Positions 18,173 through 27,932 of a DNA stretch of 32,835 nucleotides are shown piece after piece. How positions within the stretch are numbered: the first letter of the stretch is position 1; the number at the start of each line of letters is the position of its first letter. Both the position numbers and the translations under genes were made by a program. The notes under the pieces are model-generated. The model had not been told where the DNA came from. It did no database searches and saw only the letters and a list, made by a program, of their open reading frames with translations. Origin of the DNA: Planctomycetales bacterium (GTDB lineage Bacteria; Planctomycetota; Phycisphaerae; Sedimentisphaerales; Anaerohalosphaeraceae); contig JAKEGM010000123.1 in the NCBI GenBank assembly GCA_022615575.1, positions 1 to 32,835 on the forward strand, in the 5' to 3' direction.

Positions 18173-18187
18173 TTTTGCGCCGCAAAA
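18173..18187. promoter_or_regulatory. Palindrome in the divergent HU/lepB intergenic region (possible operator)
   Basis: TTTTGCG-C-CGCAAAA, perfect dyad. Confidence 0.3.
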
Positions 18188-18303
18188 GCCAAAATTTTAC
18201 AAAAAATCGGTTTTCGATGAATTTTCCGTGTTTTGTGGAAATCTGTATTTGACGAATCTCCTTTTTTTGTTCATAATCATCTACTTATATATTTTTGAGG
18301 ACT

Positions 18304-19908
18304 ATGAAAAACGTGCCCACAGGCCCTGAAAAAAACCGGATTTTCAGCGGTAATGCCAAAATTGACGGCGTTTACCACAACATCGAATGGCTGCTCACCG
18401 CCTTTGCGAGCACGCTGGTTTTTATTATTTTTGTGATGCAGGTCTATCGTATTCCCACCGGCAGCATGGCCGAAACCCTGCGGGGCGCTCATTTTCGGGT
18501 TCGGTGCGGCCAATGCGGATTCCGCTATGACCATGACTTTATCGCCCGGCATTATCCCGTTCCCGGCACGAACCTCCGAATGCCCGACAACTACACCCCC
18601 TCCGCGGTTGTTCCTATCGGCCCGCGGGAAGGGGGACAGATGCGGTCTTCCCGCTGTCCAAGCTGCGGGTATTCAGAACCGGCGCCTATCCGAGCCAGCG
18701 ACGGCCGCTATTATGTCTATAAGAACGGCAAGTCCGTTCCGGCCTATTCGCGGACGGTCTTCAAGGGCGACCAAATCTTTGTTCAAAAATGCATCTACCA
18801 GTTTTTCCAGCCCAGGCGGTGGGATGTCATTGTTTTCAAAAATCCGCTCGACCCCCGCATTAATTACATCAAGCGGTGCGTGGCGCTGCCGGGTGAAACA
18901 TTGCAGATTATCGACGGCGATATTTACATCAACGGCCAAATCCAGCGGAAACCCCGAAATGTGCAGGAAGAGCTTTGGATGACGGTTTATGACAATGACC
19001 ACCCGCCTGCCCGGCCGGAGGAAAAAAGCTTCAACGGCCATACATGGAAGCAGCCGTTTGAAAAAGCGGGAACATCCGCATGGAACCTGTCCGCCGATGG
19101 GCCGACGGTTTTTGAATTGAACAGCCCGGATGCGACCGTTCACCGCATTCAGTACAATGATCGGCTGGGGAATGATTTTCGGGCGACGTATGCCTACGAT
19201 GACCCGGCCAGTTTCCCCTACATGCCGCTGTGCAGCGATGTGATGGCGGAATACTGCCTGTCGATAGAGGATTCGGTTGCGGCAGGCGCCCAGATTCGCA
19301 AATACGGAATTGCTTATGAAGGGTGGATACGGTCCGACGGGACGATGGAGATTGTCCGACTGGCGCCGGCGGAACAGCCGGTTGTGCTGGCAGCGGGGAC
19401 TTGCCGGCCGGAGACGCTGAAACGGATATCCCGCTTCCGGTTTGCGACCCTGGATCACCAGCTTGTGCTGGAATATGGAAACTCCACGTTGGTTCATGAC
19501 CTGGGGACGGGGATTGAGGATGCCGGCACGGGGTATCTGGTTAAGCCGGACGTTCAGCTTCTCGGCGTCGGCAGGGTGCGGCTGACACACATCGGCCTGT
19601 ACAGAGATATTCATTATATCTCCGAAAATATCAGGCGGGCCACGAAAGACAACCCGATGATTCTGCGTAAGGACGAGTATTTTGCCTGCGGCGACAACAG
19701 TCCTTTCAGTTTGGATTCCCGGCTCTGGGACCGGGAGGGCAAGGCCAATCCCGGCCAGGACAGTTACCCGGCCGGGGTGGTCCCGAAGGATTATCTGGTT
19801 GGAAAGGCGTTTTTTGTGCATTGGCCCGGCGGTTATCGGCTGATGAAAGAACCGATTCGATGGATACCCTTTGCGGATGGGATGAAGATTATTTACGGCG
19901 GGGATTAA
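18304..19908 (+). CDS. lepB: Signal peptidase I (large variant, Zn-ribbon insertion), paralog 1
   Basis: TM segment then YRIPTGSMAETL (catalytic Ser), CGQCGF...CPSCGYSE, RRWDVIVFKNPLDPRINYIKRCVALPGE (catalytic Lys region), YFACGDNSPFSLDSRLW (box E). ATG at 18304 preferred over TTG at 18295. Confidence 0.88.
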   Translation: MKNVPTGPEKNRIFSGNAKIDGVYHNIEWLLTAFASTLVFIIFVMQVYRIPTGSMAETLRGAHFRVRCGQCGFRYDHDFIARHYPVPGTNLRMPDNYTPSAVVPIGPREGGQMRSSRCPSCGYSEPAPIRASDGRYYVYKNGKSVPAYSRTVFKGDQIFVQKCIYQFFQPRRWDVIVFKNPLDPRINYIKRCVALPGETLQIIDGDIYINGQIQRKPRNVQEELWMTVYDNDHPPARPEEKSFNGHTWKQPFEKAGTSAWNLSADGPTVFELNSPDATVHRIQYNDRLGNDFRATYAYDDPASFPYMPLCSDVMAEYCLSIEDSVAAGAQIRKYGIAYEGWIRSDGTMEIVRLAPAEQPVVLAAGTCRPETLKRISRFRFATLDHQLVLEYGNSTLVHDLGTGIEDAGTGYLVKPDVQLLGVGRVRLTHIGLYRDIHYISENIRRATKDNPMILRKDEYFACGDNSPFSLDSRLWDREGKANPGQDSYPAGVVPKDYLVGKAFFVHWPGGYRLMKEPIRWIPFADGMKIIYGGD

Positions 19909-19909
19909 A

Positions 19910-19967
19910 ACCACGAAGAACACGAACAACACGGAGATTTTTATTTTAATTTATTTTTCTTCGTGGT
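19910..19967. repeat. Inverted repeat between tandem signal peptidase genes
   Basis: ACCACGAAGAA (19910-19920) / TTCTTCGTGGT (19957-19967), perfect 11-bp arms; interior CACGAACAACACGGAG resembles the arm motif tandemly decayed. Confidence 0.7.
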
Positions 19968-19983
19968 GATAACATTGCACAAG

Positions 19984-21486
19984 ATGGAAGAAACACGACC
20001 ACAACCTTATGAAAGTTTAGCCCATCGGCACCAGCATACCGTGGAGGGCGTTGTTACGCTGCTGGATTGGCTGCTGGTGGCGTTTATCCTGGCGCTGCTG
20101 TTTCAGGGGTTTGCCATGCAGGCGTTTCAGATTCCCACCGGCAGCATGGCCGAAACGCTGCGAGGCGCGCATTATCATCTGCGGTGCCTTCGATGCGGCC
20201 ACGCCTTTGATGTGGGCAGCGATTTGATGGAGTTTGGCCGACCCTGGTGCGGCAACTGCGATTATTACCAGCCGCCTTATGCCGCCGGCGATTTGAAGAA
20301 CGGCGACCGCATCTTTGTTTTGAAGTCCATCTATCAATTTTATGAGCCGAAACGGTGGGATGTCGTGGTTTTTAAAAATCCCACCAACCCCCGGGATAAT
20401 TACATCAAGCGTCTGATCGGGCTTCCCAACGAAACCGTGCAACTCATACGCGGCGATGTGTTTATCGACGGGAAAATCGCCCGGAAACCCGCCAATGTAC
20501 AGAACGAACTGTGGATACCTATTTTTCTGCGGGATTACCAGCCGCTTGCGGCGGCGGACCTTTCGAATAACTCCGCCGGGCAGGAACAAAACACGCCGGA
20601 CGGTCCCTCAGCGATGCCCTTTCAAAACGAGCAGGATTCGGGCTGGGAGCTGAAGGATGCCGTTTTTTCGCTGCACGATGCTTCAGGGCGGCGGCACACC
20701 CTGTCGTATGTTTCGGCCAATCCGCATGATTTTCAGGCGATGTGCAGCTACAATGACAGTTCGGACAATTTCGGCAAACCGGTTGTCAGCGACCTGATGA
20801 TCAATTTTTTTGCCCGGCCCGGCGGCACAGAGGGGTATATCGGGGCGTCGCTTGAAAAATACGGCGTTCTTTATTCGGCCCGGGTTGAATTCGGCGGGTC
20901 GCTGGTTCTGACCAGGACTGTCAACGGGGTTACGACCGACCTGCGGCTGCCGATGCTGATTGGGCGTGCAGAGCAGGGGCGTTTTGAGAAATTTGAATTT
21001 GCCTGCGTGGACCAGCTGCTGGTGCTGCGCTGGGGACAAAAGCGCTTGGCGTATGACCTTTCCGGCGATGCAGGGTTTGCGCGGCAGGAGTCCTCTGACG
21101 AAAAGCCGCCACGGGTGCAGATTTTTGCCGCCGGACCAGCCCAAATCCGGCATGTCGGGCTGTTTCGGGATATTTTTTATATGGGCAAAGAGGGGTATTC
21201 TTTGCGGGCCACCGACGAAACCCCGTTCACCCTCAAGGACGACCAGTTCTTTGTTTGCGGCGACAACAGCAACAACAGCCTGGACGGACGGCTTTGGCCG
21301 ACAAAGGGCATCGGCAACAACGGGCAAACCTACGATGAGGGAGTTGTACCGCGCGACTACATGATGGGAAAAGCGGTTATGGTCTATTGGTCGCAGGCCT
21401 TCAGACCCCTGCCGAATTTTCCGCCGATGATACCCAATTGGGGCACAATCAAGGTCATTTACGGCGGCGGCGAACGGGAATATTGA
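19984..21486 (+). CDS. lepB: Signal peptidase I (large variant, Zn-ribbon insertion), paralog 2
   Basis: FQIPTGSMAETLRGAHYHLRCLRCGHAF...WCGNCDYY; KRWDVVVFKNPTNPRDNYIKRLIGLPNETVQLIRGDVFIDG; FFVCGDNSNNSLDGRLW. ATG at 19984 chosen over GTG at 19963, which lies in the inverted repeat. Confidence 0.88.
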   Translation: MEETRPQPYESLAHRHQHTVEGVVTLLDWLLVAFILALLFQGFAMQAFQIPTGSMAETLRGAHYHLRCLRCGHAFDVGSDLMEFGRPWCGNCDYYQPPYAAGDLKNGDRIFVLKSIYQFYEPKRWDVVVFKNPTNPRDNYIKRLIGLPNETVQLIRGDVFIDGKIARKPANVQNELWIPIFLRDYQPLAAADLSNNSAGQEQNTPDGPSAMPFQNEQDSGWELKDAVFSLHDASGRRHTLSYVSANPHDFQAMCSYNDSSDNFGKPVVSDLMINFFARPGGTEGYIGASLEKYGVLYSARVEFGGSLVLTRTVNGVTTDLRLPMLIGRAEQGRFEKFEFACVDQLLVLRWGQKRLAYDLSGDAGFARQESSDEKPPRVQIFAAGPAQIRHVGLFRDIFYMGKEGYSLRATDETPFTLKDDQFFVCGDNSNNSLDGRLWPTKGIGNNGQTYDEGVVPRDYMMGKAVMVYWSQAFRPLPNFPPMIPNWGTIKVIYGGGEREY

Positions 21487-21684
21487 CGGACCAAGCGGAG
21501 TGACAATTTTCGATTGACGAAGAGGGTGGAATTTTGCTGTTTTATGCCGAAGCGAGGCGCTTCGTCCACAATGCCGGATTCTGCGATTTTTTGCACATTT
21601 TTTCGGGTTGTGAAACCCCCTTCAAAAACCCGCATAATTACTCTGAAAATGCCGAATTTTGGCTTATAAATTAAGAAGGATTCG

Positions 21685-21713
21685 TTGACAATTCTTACGG
21701 GGGCGGGTACACT
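21685..21713 (+). promoter_or_regulatory. Sigma70-type promoter upstream of gyrA
   Basis: TTGACA (21685-21690), 17-nt spacer, TACACT (21708-21713), about 75 nt upstream of the gyrA ATG. Confidence 0.65.
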
Positions 21714-21788
21714 ATTCCTTTCTATAAATACGGGGTTTAGAGAGTTTGCAGCCCCGGTCAATTTTGGAGTCAAAAGGACAGAAATTTT

Positions 21789-24350
21789 ATGGACGAAAAC
21801 ACAGAAGAAATCGTTCAGCCGGAACATTTTGAAGATATGCAGATTCTTGATGAACTCAAGAATTCGTACCTCAATTACGCCATGAGTGTGATTGTCGCCC
21901 GCGCCCTGCCGGATGTACGGGACGGGCTTAAACCGTCCCAGCGTCGCATTCTGGTGGCGATGAACGACCTGGGCCTTGGGCCTCGTTCCAAACACCGCAA
22001 ATGCGCCAAAATCGTCGGCGATACCAGCGGCAATTACCACCCGCATGGTGACCAGGCCACCTACGGCACGCTGGTGCGTATGGGGCAGGAATGGAACATG
22101 CGCGTTCAGTTGGTGGACCCGCAGGGCAATTTCGGCAGTATCGACGCCGACCCGCCCGCGGCCATGCGTTATACCGAAGCCCGGATGACCCAGGCGGCCA
22201 CGGACATGCTGGAAGACCTGAAACTGGACACCGTGGATTTTGTGCCCAACTATGACGAGACCCGCCATGAACCCACGGTGCTGCCCGCCAAGTTTCCCAA
22301 CCTGCTGGTCAACGGCGCCAGCGGGATTGCGGTGGGCATGGCGACGAACATTGCGCCGCATAATGCGGGGGAGGTGTGCGATGCGCTGCTGCTGATGATT
22401 GAAGACCCGGACTGCGGCTTTAAGGACATCCTGGAACGGCTGCCGGGGCCGGATTTTCCGACGGGCGGAGTAATTTGCGGGCGAAAAGGCATTATGGACG
22501 CCTATGTAACCGGCCGGGGACACCTGCGGGTGCGGTGCAAAGCCCATGTGGAAACCAACAAACGCGGCAAAGAAAGCATCATTATTACCGAAATTCCCTA
22601 TATGGTCGTCAAGACCACCATTGTCGCCAAGATTGCCGACTGCGTCCACGACGGCCAGATTGACGAAATCGCCGATATTCGCGACGAATCCGACCGCAAG
22701 GGGCTGCGGGTTGTGGTGGAGTTGAAAAAGGATGCCGACAGCAATGTGGTCATGAACAAGCTGTACCGCTTTACGCCGCTGCAAACGACGTTTGCGGTCA
22801 ACAATGTGGCCCTGGTCAATAACCGCCCGGAAACGCTCAATATCAAGCAGATGCTCCGGCTGTACATTAACCATCGCCTGACCGTGATTCGGCGGCGCAC
22901 ACGGCATCTGCTTCGGCGGTTCCGCAACCGGGCGCATATCCTGGAAGGCCTGATTCTGGCCGTCAGCGATATCGACGAAATCATCGCCCTGATTAAATCG
23001 TCGCCGGATGGCCCGACTGCCAAGGTCAACCTGATGAAAAAACCGCTGCGTCTGACGGAAAGTGAAATTCTTCGCAAACTGCTGCCGGCGGAATTTGTCG
23101 AACTCCGCACGAAAAACGACCACTTTCTGTCCGGGCCGCAGGCGGACGCGATTTTGACGATGCAACTTCAGCGGCTGACGGGGCTGGAAATCGAAAAACT
23201 GGCCAAGGAATACGCCGAAGTGGCGGAAAAAATCGCCGGGTTTGAGGCGCTGCTGGCCAGCCGGGACCTGCAGCTGGATGTCATTCGGGAAGACCTGCTG
23301 GAAATACGGGAAAAATACAAAAGCGCCCGCCGCACCCAGATTTTGACGGACGAAGCGGATACGCTGGAAATGGAAGACCTCATCGCCGAAGAGGAAACGC
23401 TGGTGACGGTTACGCACGGCGGCTACATCAAACGCATGGAAATTGATGCCTACCGCAAACAGGGGCGCGGCGGCAAGGGCGTCATCGGCTCGGACACCAA
23501 GGAAGGGGACTTCCTGGAGCATTTGTTTGTGGCCTCGACGCACGATACGCTGATGTTCTTTACGAGCCGGGGCATCTGTCACTGGCTGAAGGTCTATAAT
23601 GTGCCGGCCATGTCCCGCCAAAGCAAGGGACGCGCCATTATCAACCTGCTGCAATTGGACAAGGATGAAAAGATTACCTCGATCATCAATGTCCGCGAAT
23701 TCGACGATCAGCGTCAGCTTGTGATGGCGACACAGAACGGCACGGTGAAAAAGACGGCGCTGAGCGCCTACGGCAACCCCCGCAGCAGCGGCGTGATTGC
23801 CCTCAAACTCGATGAGGGCGATGTTCTGATTGGTGCGGCGATCACCTCCGGCAAGAATGACATTATTCTCGGCACACGCGACGGGATGGCCATTCGTTTT
23901 CACGAGTCCGCCGTTCGTTCGATGGGGCGCGTCAGCCACGGCGTGCGCGGCATTACGCTGCGGGAAGACGACCGTGTCGTCGGGATGGTGATTGCGGAGG
24001 AAGGGGCCTTCCTGCTGACGGTCTGCGAGAACGGCTACGGCAAGCGGACGGAATTGTCGGACTACCGTGCCCAGGGACGCGGCGGCATCGGCCTGATTAA
24101 TATCAAGACGACCGAACGGAACGGCAAGGTGGTTGCCATCAAGCCGGTTCACGACGATGACGAGCTGATGATGATTACCGCCAACGGGATGATTGTCCGT
24201 ACGGGGCTGGACGAGGTGCGGGCCATTGGCCGAAACACCGCCGGCGTGCGTATGATTTCGCTGAAGGAGGGCGATAAACTCGTTGCGGCCGAACGGCTGA
24301 TTGTTGAAGAAGACGATACAGGTGCCGAGGGCGAGCCGAACCCCCAATAG
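21789..24350 (+). CDS. gyrA: DNA gyrase subunit A
   Basis: [39 protein letters not shown] catalytic Tyr; GyrA box QGRGGKG; C-terminal beta-pinwheel repeats. Confidence 0.97.
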   Translation: MDENTEEIVQPEHFEDMQILDELKNSYLNYAMSVIVARALPDVRDGLKPSQRRILVAMNDLGLGPRSKHRKCAKIVGDTSGNYHPHGDQATYGTLVRMGQEWNMRVQLVDPQGNFGSIDADPPAAMRYTEARMTQAATDMLEDLKLDTVDFVPNYDETRHEPTVLPAKFPNLLVNGASGIAVGMATNIAPHNAGEVCDALLLMIEDPDCGFKDILERLPGPDFPTGGVICGRKGIMDAYVTGRGHLRVRCKAHVETNKRGKESIIITEIPYMVVKTTIVAKIADCVHDGQIDEIADIRDESDRKGLRVVVELKKDADSNVVMNKLYRFTPLQTTFAVNNVALVNNRPETLNIKQMLRLYINHRLTVIRRRTRHLLRRFRNRAHILEGLILAVSDIDEIIALIKSSPDGPTAKVNLMKKPLRLTESEILRKLLPAEFVELRTKNDHFLSGPQADAILTMQLQRLTGLEIEKLAKEYAEVAEKIAGFEALLASRDLQLDVIREDLLEIREKYKSARRTQILTDEADTLEMEDLIAEEETLVTVTHGGYIKRMEIDAYRKQGRGGKGVIGSDTKEGDFLEHLFVASTHDTLMFFTSRGICHWLKVYNVPAMSRQSKGRAIINLLQLDKDEKITSIINVREFDDQRQLVMATQNGTVKKTALSAYGNPRSSGVIALKLDEGDVLIGAAITSGKNDIILGTRDGMAIRFHESAVRSMGRVSHGVRGITLREDDRVVGMVIAEEGAFLLTVCENGYGKRTELSDYRAQGRGGIGLINIKTTERNGKVVAIKPVHDDDELMMITANGMIVRTGLDEVRAIGRNTAGVRMISLKEGDKLVAAERLIVEEDDTGAEGEPNPQ

Positions 24351-24360
24351 CGGATGCAAT

Positions 24361-25362
24361 GTGGCAAAAAAAACGGACAAACAGAAATCGCCGGCGGGAT
24401 TTACAGTTATCTATGGGGCCGATCCGTTTTTAGTCAGCCGGGAATGCCAATGCCTGCTGGATGCGCTGCTCGACCCGCAGGAACGGGACATGGCGCTGTA
24501 TGAGCCCAAGGCGGACGAGGCTCGGATGAGCGACGTTCTGGAGGAACTTGCGACCCTTCCGTTTCTGGCTTCCAGGCGGGTCGTGCTGATTAAAGGTGCC
24601 GAACCCTTTATCAAGGAAAACCTTGAATCTCTGGAAAAATACATCGATACCCCCAGCCCGTCCGGCCTGTTGATTCTGACGGCAACCTCTTGGGACAAAC
24701 GCCTGCGGCTTCATAAGAAACTGCAGGCGGCAGGCGGGCTAATTGAAGTGGCGGACATAAAGTCCTATCAGATGCCGGCGTATGTGACGGCTTATGCCCA
24801 GCAGACCCACGGCATCCGGCTGGACGGCTCGTGCAGTCGTTTTCTTGTCGAACTGGCAGGCGATGACCCGGGCCGCTTATGCCGGGAAATGGACAAGTTG
24901 GCGGTGTATGTCGCTCCGGCGAAAACGGTTTCCATGCAGGATATTGAGGCGTTGATTGGTCAAAACCGCTTGTTTAATGCGTTTGATGTAATCGACGCCA
25001 TAACCGCGGAACGCACGGGCGATGCCATTACGCGGCTTCGGGCGATGTTCGGGGCAGACCGGGATACGGAATACACGGTGGTAGGGGCGTTCGGATTCCA
25101 TTTCCGGCGGTTGTTTCGCGCCAAGGCGATGATCGAACAGGGCGCATCCCCGCAGCAGGCCGCGGCAAAGGCAGGGGTTCGCTTCAAAACCGAGGAATTT
25201 CTTCGGCAGGCCGCTCGGCTTTCGCTGCCGCAGATTGGCCGCATACTGGCGGAGTTGGGCCGGATTGATATCGGCCTCAAAACAGGTCAGACCACCGCGT
25301 CCGCCGCGATGGAACGGCTGATTCTGAAGATTTTTTCAGTGCAGAAAAATGCCTCTTTTTAG
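24361..25362 (+). CDS. holA: DNA polymerase III subunit delta
   Basis: FTVIYGADPFLVSRECQCLLDAL, LATLPFLASRRVVLIKGAEPFIKE, GRLCREMDKLAVYV, IGQNRLFNAFDVIDAI. GTG at 24361 preferred; the ORF-track start overlaps gyrA. Confidence 0.88.
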   Translation: MAKKTDKQKSPAGFTVIYGADPFLVSRECQCLLDALLDPQERDMALYEPKADEARMSDVLEELATLPFLASRRVVLIKGAEPFIKENLESLEKYIDTPSPSGLLILTATSWDKRLRLHKKLQAAGGLIEVADIKSYQMPAYVTAYAQQTHGIRLDGSCSRFLVELAGDDPGRLCREMDKLAVYVAPAKTVSMQDIEALIGQNRLFNAFDVIDAITAERTGDAITRLRAMFGADRDTEYTVVGAFGFHFRRLFRAKAMIEQGASPQQAAAKAGVRFKTEEFLRQAARLSLPQIGRILAELGRIDIGLKTGQTTASAAMERLILKIFSVQKNASF

Positions 25363-25473
25363 CCGTCATGTGTCCCTCGCCGGGCCGAAAAGAGATTGTA
25401 AAGCGTTTCGATTATTGTTAACCTGACCGTTTCGCGTAATCGGCACTAACACGATTTAACAAGGAAACCGGAC

Positions 25474-26340
25474 GTGTCATTTAAGATTTTAAGCAAGCGT
25501 CAGTTATCGGAAAACGTCTTTCAGGTGGATGTCCAGGCCCCGCTGGTGGCGCGTGCCCGCAAGGCGGGTCAATTCGTGATTGTTTCTCCCGACCCGGACG
25601 CCGGCGAGCGTATTCCGCTGACCATTGCCGGAGCCAACAGTGCCCAGGGGACGATTCGGCTGATTTTCCAGCGGGTCGGCAAGGCAACTGCCCAAATGGC
25701 CGAACTGAACGAGGGCGATGCCCTCGGCTATGTTGCCGGGCCGCTTGGACGGCCTACGCATATCGAAAATTTTGGCACGGCGGTATGTGTCGGCGGAGGC
25801 ATCGGCATTGCGCCGCTACTGCCGATTGCCGCCGCCCTCAAAGAGGCCGGCAATACCGTTGTCAGTATTCTCGGCGCCCGCACAAAGGAACTGCTGATTC
25901 TGGAAGAGGAGTTTAGGACGCTCAGCGACGAGTTGATTATCGTTACCGATGACGGGTCATACGGCCGCAAAGCAGTGGTGACCGAGCCGCTGGAAACGGT
26001 CTGTCGGCGCAGCCCGAAACCGAATCTGGCCATTGCCATCGGCCCGACGATTATGATGAAGTTCTGCTGCGAAACGACCAAGAAGTTTGAGGTTCCCACC
26101 CAGGTGTCGCTGAATACGATTATGGTCGATGGAACGGGCATGTGCGGGGGCTGCCGGGTGGAAGTCGGCGGAAAAACGAAATTCGTCTGCGTTGACGGCC
26201 CTGAGTTTGACGGCCATCAGGTCAATTTCGACCTGATGATGAAACGGATGAGCGCCTATAAAGCCCTTGAGCAGAAGGCCTATGAAGCGTTCAGAGAGCA
26301 TGTCTGCAAAATCGGGTTGCACCACAAAACGACTATTTAG
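25474..26340 (+). CDS. Ferredoxin-NADP+ reductase-like FAD/[2Fe-2S] subunit (NfnA/SudB-type)
   Basis: GQFVIVSPDPDAGERIPLTIAG (FAD), CVGGGIGIAPLLPIAAAL (NAD(P)), MVDGTGMCGGCRVEVGGKTKFVCVDGPEFDGHQVNF ([2Fe-2S]). GTG start with AAGGA upstream. Confidence 0.9.
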   Translation: MSFKILSKRQLSENVFQVDVQAPLVARARKAGQFVIVSPDPDAGERIPLTIAGANSAQGTIRLIFQRVGKATAQMAELNEGDALGYVAGPLGRPTHIENFGTAVCVGGGIGIAPLLPIAAALKEAGNTVVSILGARTKELLILEEEFRTLSDELIIVTDDGSYGRKAVVTEPLETVCRRSPKPNLAIAIGPTIMMKFCCETTKKFEVPTQVSLNTIMVDGTGMCGGCRVEVGGKTKFVCVDGPEFDGHQVNFDLMMKRMSAYKALEQKAYEAFREHVCKIGLHHKTTI

Positions 26341-26377
26341 GCGATTCGATTGCCAACACATTCACAACGAGGGCATT

Positions 26378-27844
26378 GTGACCAACGAGAGTAAAGAATT
26401 CCAGGAACTGGTTGAAAAACAGCAGGCCGGCCTGCTGAAACCAAAGGACCGCTTTGCGATCCCCGCGCAGGAGATGCCGGCACAGGATGCCCTTGGGCGG
26501 CGGAGCACCATGAGCGAAGTGGCGCTGGGCTATACGCCGATGCAGGCCCGGCTGGAAGCGATGCGCTGTTTGCAGTGCAAAAACGCCCCCTGCGTGGAGG
26601 GCTGCCCGGTTCGGATTCGCATTCGGGAGTTCGTGGAAGCGATCGCAAATGGAATGTTCCAGGAAGCGATTACTATCATTAAGGAAAATTCGCTGCTGCC
26701 GGCGGTGTGCGGGCGGGTCTGTCCGCAGGAAGTCCAGTGCCAGGAAAAATGCACGGTCGGACTGAAATTCAAGGATGTTAATCAAAGCGTTTCCATCGGA
26801 CGGCTGGAGCGGTTTGCGGCCGATCTTTCCAAAGGGTGCGGCGCCGTTCCGGCCGTCGCCCCGACAACGGGCAAGAAAGTAGCGGTCATCGGCTCCGGGC
26901 CGGGCGGTATTGTGGTGGCCGCCGATACCCGCCGCGCCGGCCATGAGGTAACGGTTTTTGAGGCGTTTCACAAGCCCGGCGGGGTGATGGTCTATGGCAT
27001 CCCGGAGTTTCGTCTGCCCAAGTCAATCGTGCAGGAGGAAATCGACGTTTTATCGAAAATGGGCGTCAAAATCGTCTGTAACTTTATTGTCGGACGCACC
27101 CGCACCATCGAACAGCTTATGAAGGAAGACGGATTTGACGCCGTGTATATCGGCGTGGGAGCGGGACTGCCCAAGTTTATGAATATCGAAGGCGAGCATC
27201 TGGTCGGCGTCTACAGCGCCAACGAATACCTGACCCGCGCCAATCTGATGAAGGCCTACGCCTTCGGCAGGGGGGCGGATACGCCGATTGCCGTCAGCAA
27301 AAATGTGGCCGTTCTGGGCGGAGGCAACGTGGCGATGGATGCGGCCCGCATGGCGGTTCGGCTGGGGGCAGAGAATGTCTATCTGGTGTACCGCCGAAGC
27401 GAAAAGGAAATGCCCGCCCGCATCGAGGAAGTCCACCACGCCAAAGAAGAGGGCGTGCGGTTCTGCACGCTGCAAAGCCCCAGACGCATTCTCGGCGACG
27501 CTGGCGGCCATGTGGTCGGTATGGAGTGCCTGCGGTACGACCTGGGCGAGCCGGACGAGTCCGGGCGGCGGCGGCCGGTGGCCATCAAAGGCAGCGAGTT
27601 TGTGCTGGATGTCGATACGGTGATTGTGGCCATCGGCAATGACGCCAATCCGCTGATTCAGCAGACCACGCCCGGGCTGGAGTTTAACACGTGGGGCAAC
27701 ATTGTCGTCGATGACAACTGCAAAACGTCCATGGAGGGCGTCTATGCGGGCGGGGATATTGTTCTTGGCGCTGCGACCGTGATTCTTGCGATGGGGCAGG
27801 GGCGCATTGCTGCAGCGGCGATGAATCAGTATCTGGCCCGGTAA
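26378..27844 (+). CDS. NADPH-dependent glutamate synthase small chain-like oxidoreductase (NfnB/SudA-type)
   Basis: Two 4Fe-4S motif sets (CLQCKNAPCVEGCP; CGRVCPQEVQCQEKC), GSGPGGIVVAADTRRAGHEVTVFEA, GGGNVAMDAARMAVRLGAENVYLVYRR. GTG at 26378 with GAGGG upstream. Confidence 0.9.
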   Translation: MTNESKEFQELVEKQQAGLLKPKDRFAIPAQEMPAQDALGRRSTMSEVALGYTPMQARLEAMRCLQCKNAPCVEGCPVRIRIREFVEAIANGMFQEAITIIKENSLLPAVCGRVCPQEVQCQEKCTVGLKFKDVNQSVSIGRLERFAADLSKGCGAVPAVAPTTGKKVAVIGSGPGGIVVAADTRRAGHEVTVFEAFHKPGGVMVYGIPEFRLPKSIVQEEIDVLSKMGVKIVCNFIVGRTRTIEQLMKEDGFDAVYIGVGAGLPKFMNIEGEHLVGVYSANEYLTRANLMKAYAFGRGADTPIAVSKNVAVLGGGNVAMDAARMAVRLGAENVYLVYRRSEKEMPARIEEVHHAKEEGVRFCTLQSPRRILGDAGGHVVGMECLRYDLGEPDESGRRRPVAIKGSEFVLDVDTVIVAIGNDANPLIQQTTPGLEFNTWGNIVVDDNCKTSMEGVYAGGDIVLGAATVILAMGQGRIAAAAMNQYLAR

Positions 27845-27867
27845 AAAAATGCCGGAAGAGAGAGGAT

Positions 27868-27911
27868 TTTGCCCGGGACGGCGTTGGGACCGACCCGGGC
27901 AAAGGTTTTTT
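27868..27911 (+). terminator. Rho-independent terminator after the nfnB-like gene
   Basis: TTTGCCCGGG (27868-27877) / CCCGGGCAAA (27894-27903), followed by GGTTTTTT. Confidence 0.85.
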
Positions 27912-27932
27912 GTCAGGCGTCGTCCGCGGCGG

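Noticed and set aside
18673-19932. 419-aa minus-strand ORF
   Set aside because: Antisense to a signal peptidase I gene with intact catalytic boxes; composition typical of a shadow frame.
24301-24360. N-terminal extension of holA (TTG at 24301) and long N-termini given for the nfnB-like and FlgI-like ORFs
   Set aside because: These extend into upstream genes or lack homologous character; internal starts with better context chosen (24361, 26378, 7490).
21459-24380. 973-aa minus-strand ORF antisense to gyrA
   Set aside because: Shadow ORF of a high-GC conserved coding frame; the translation is His/Arg/Gln-rich with no recognisable domain, while the plus frame is unambiguous GyrA.
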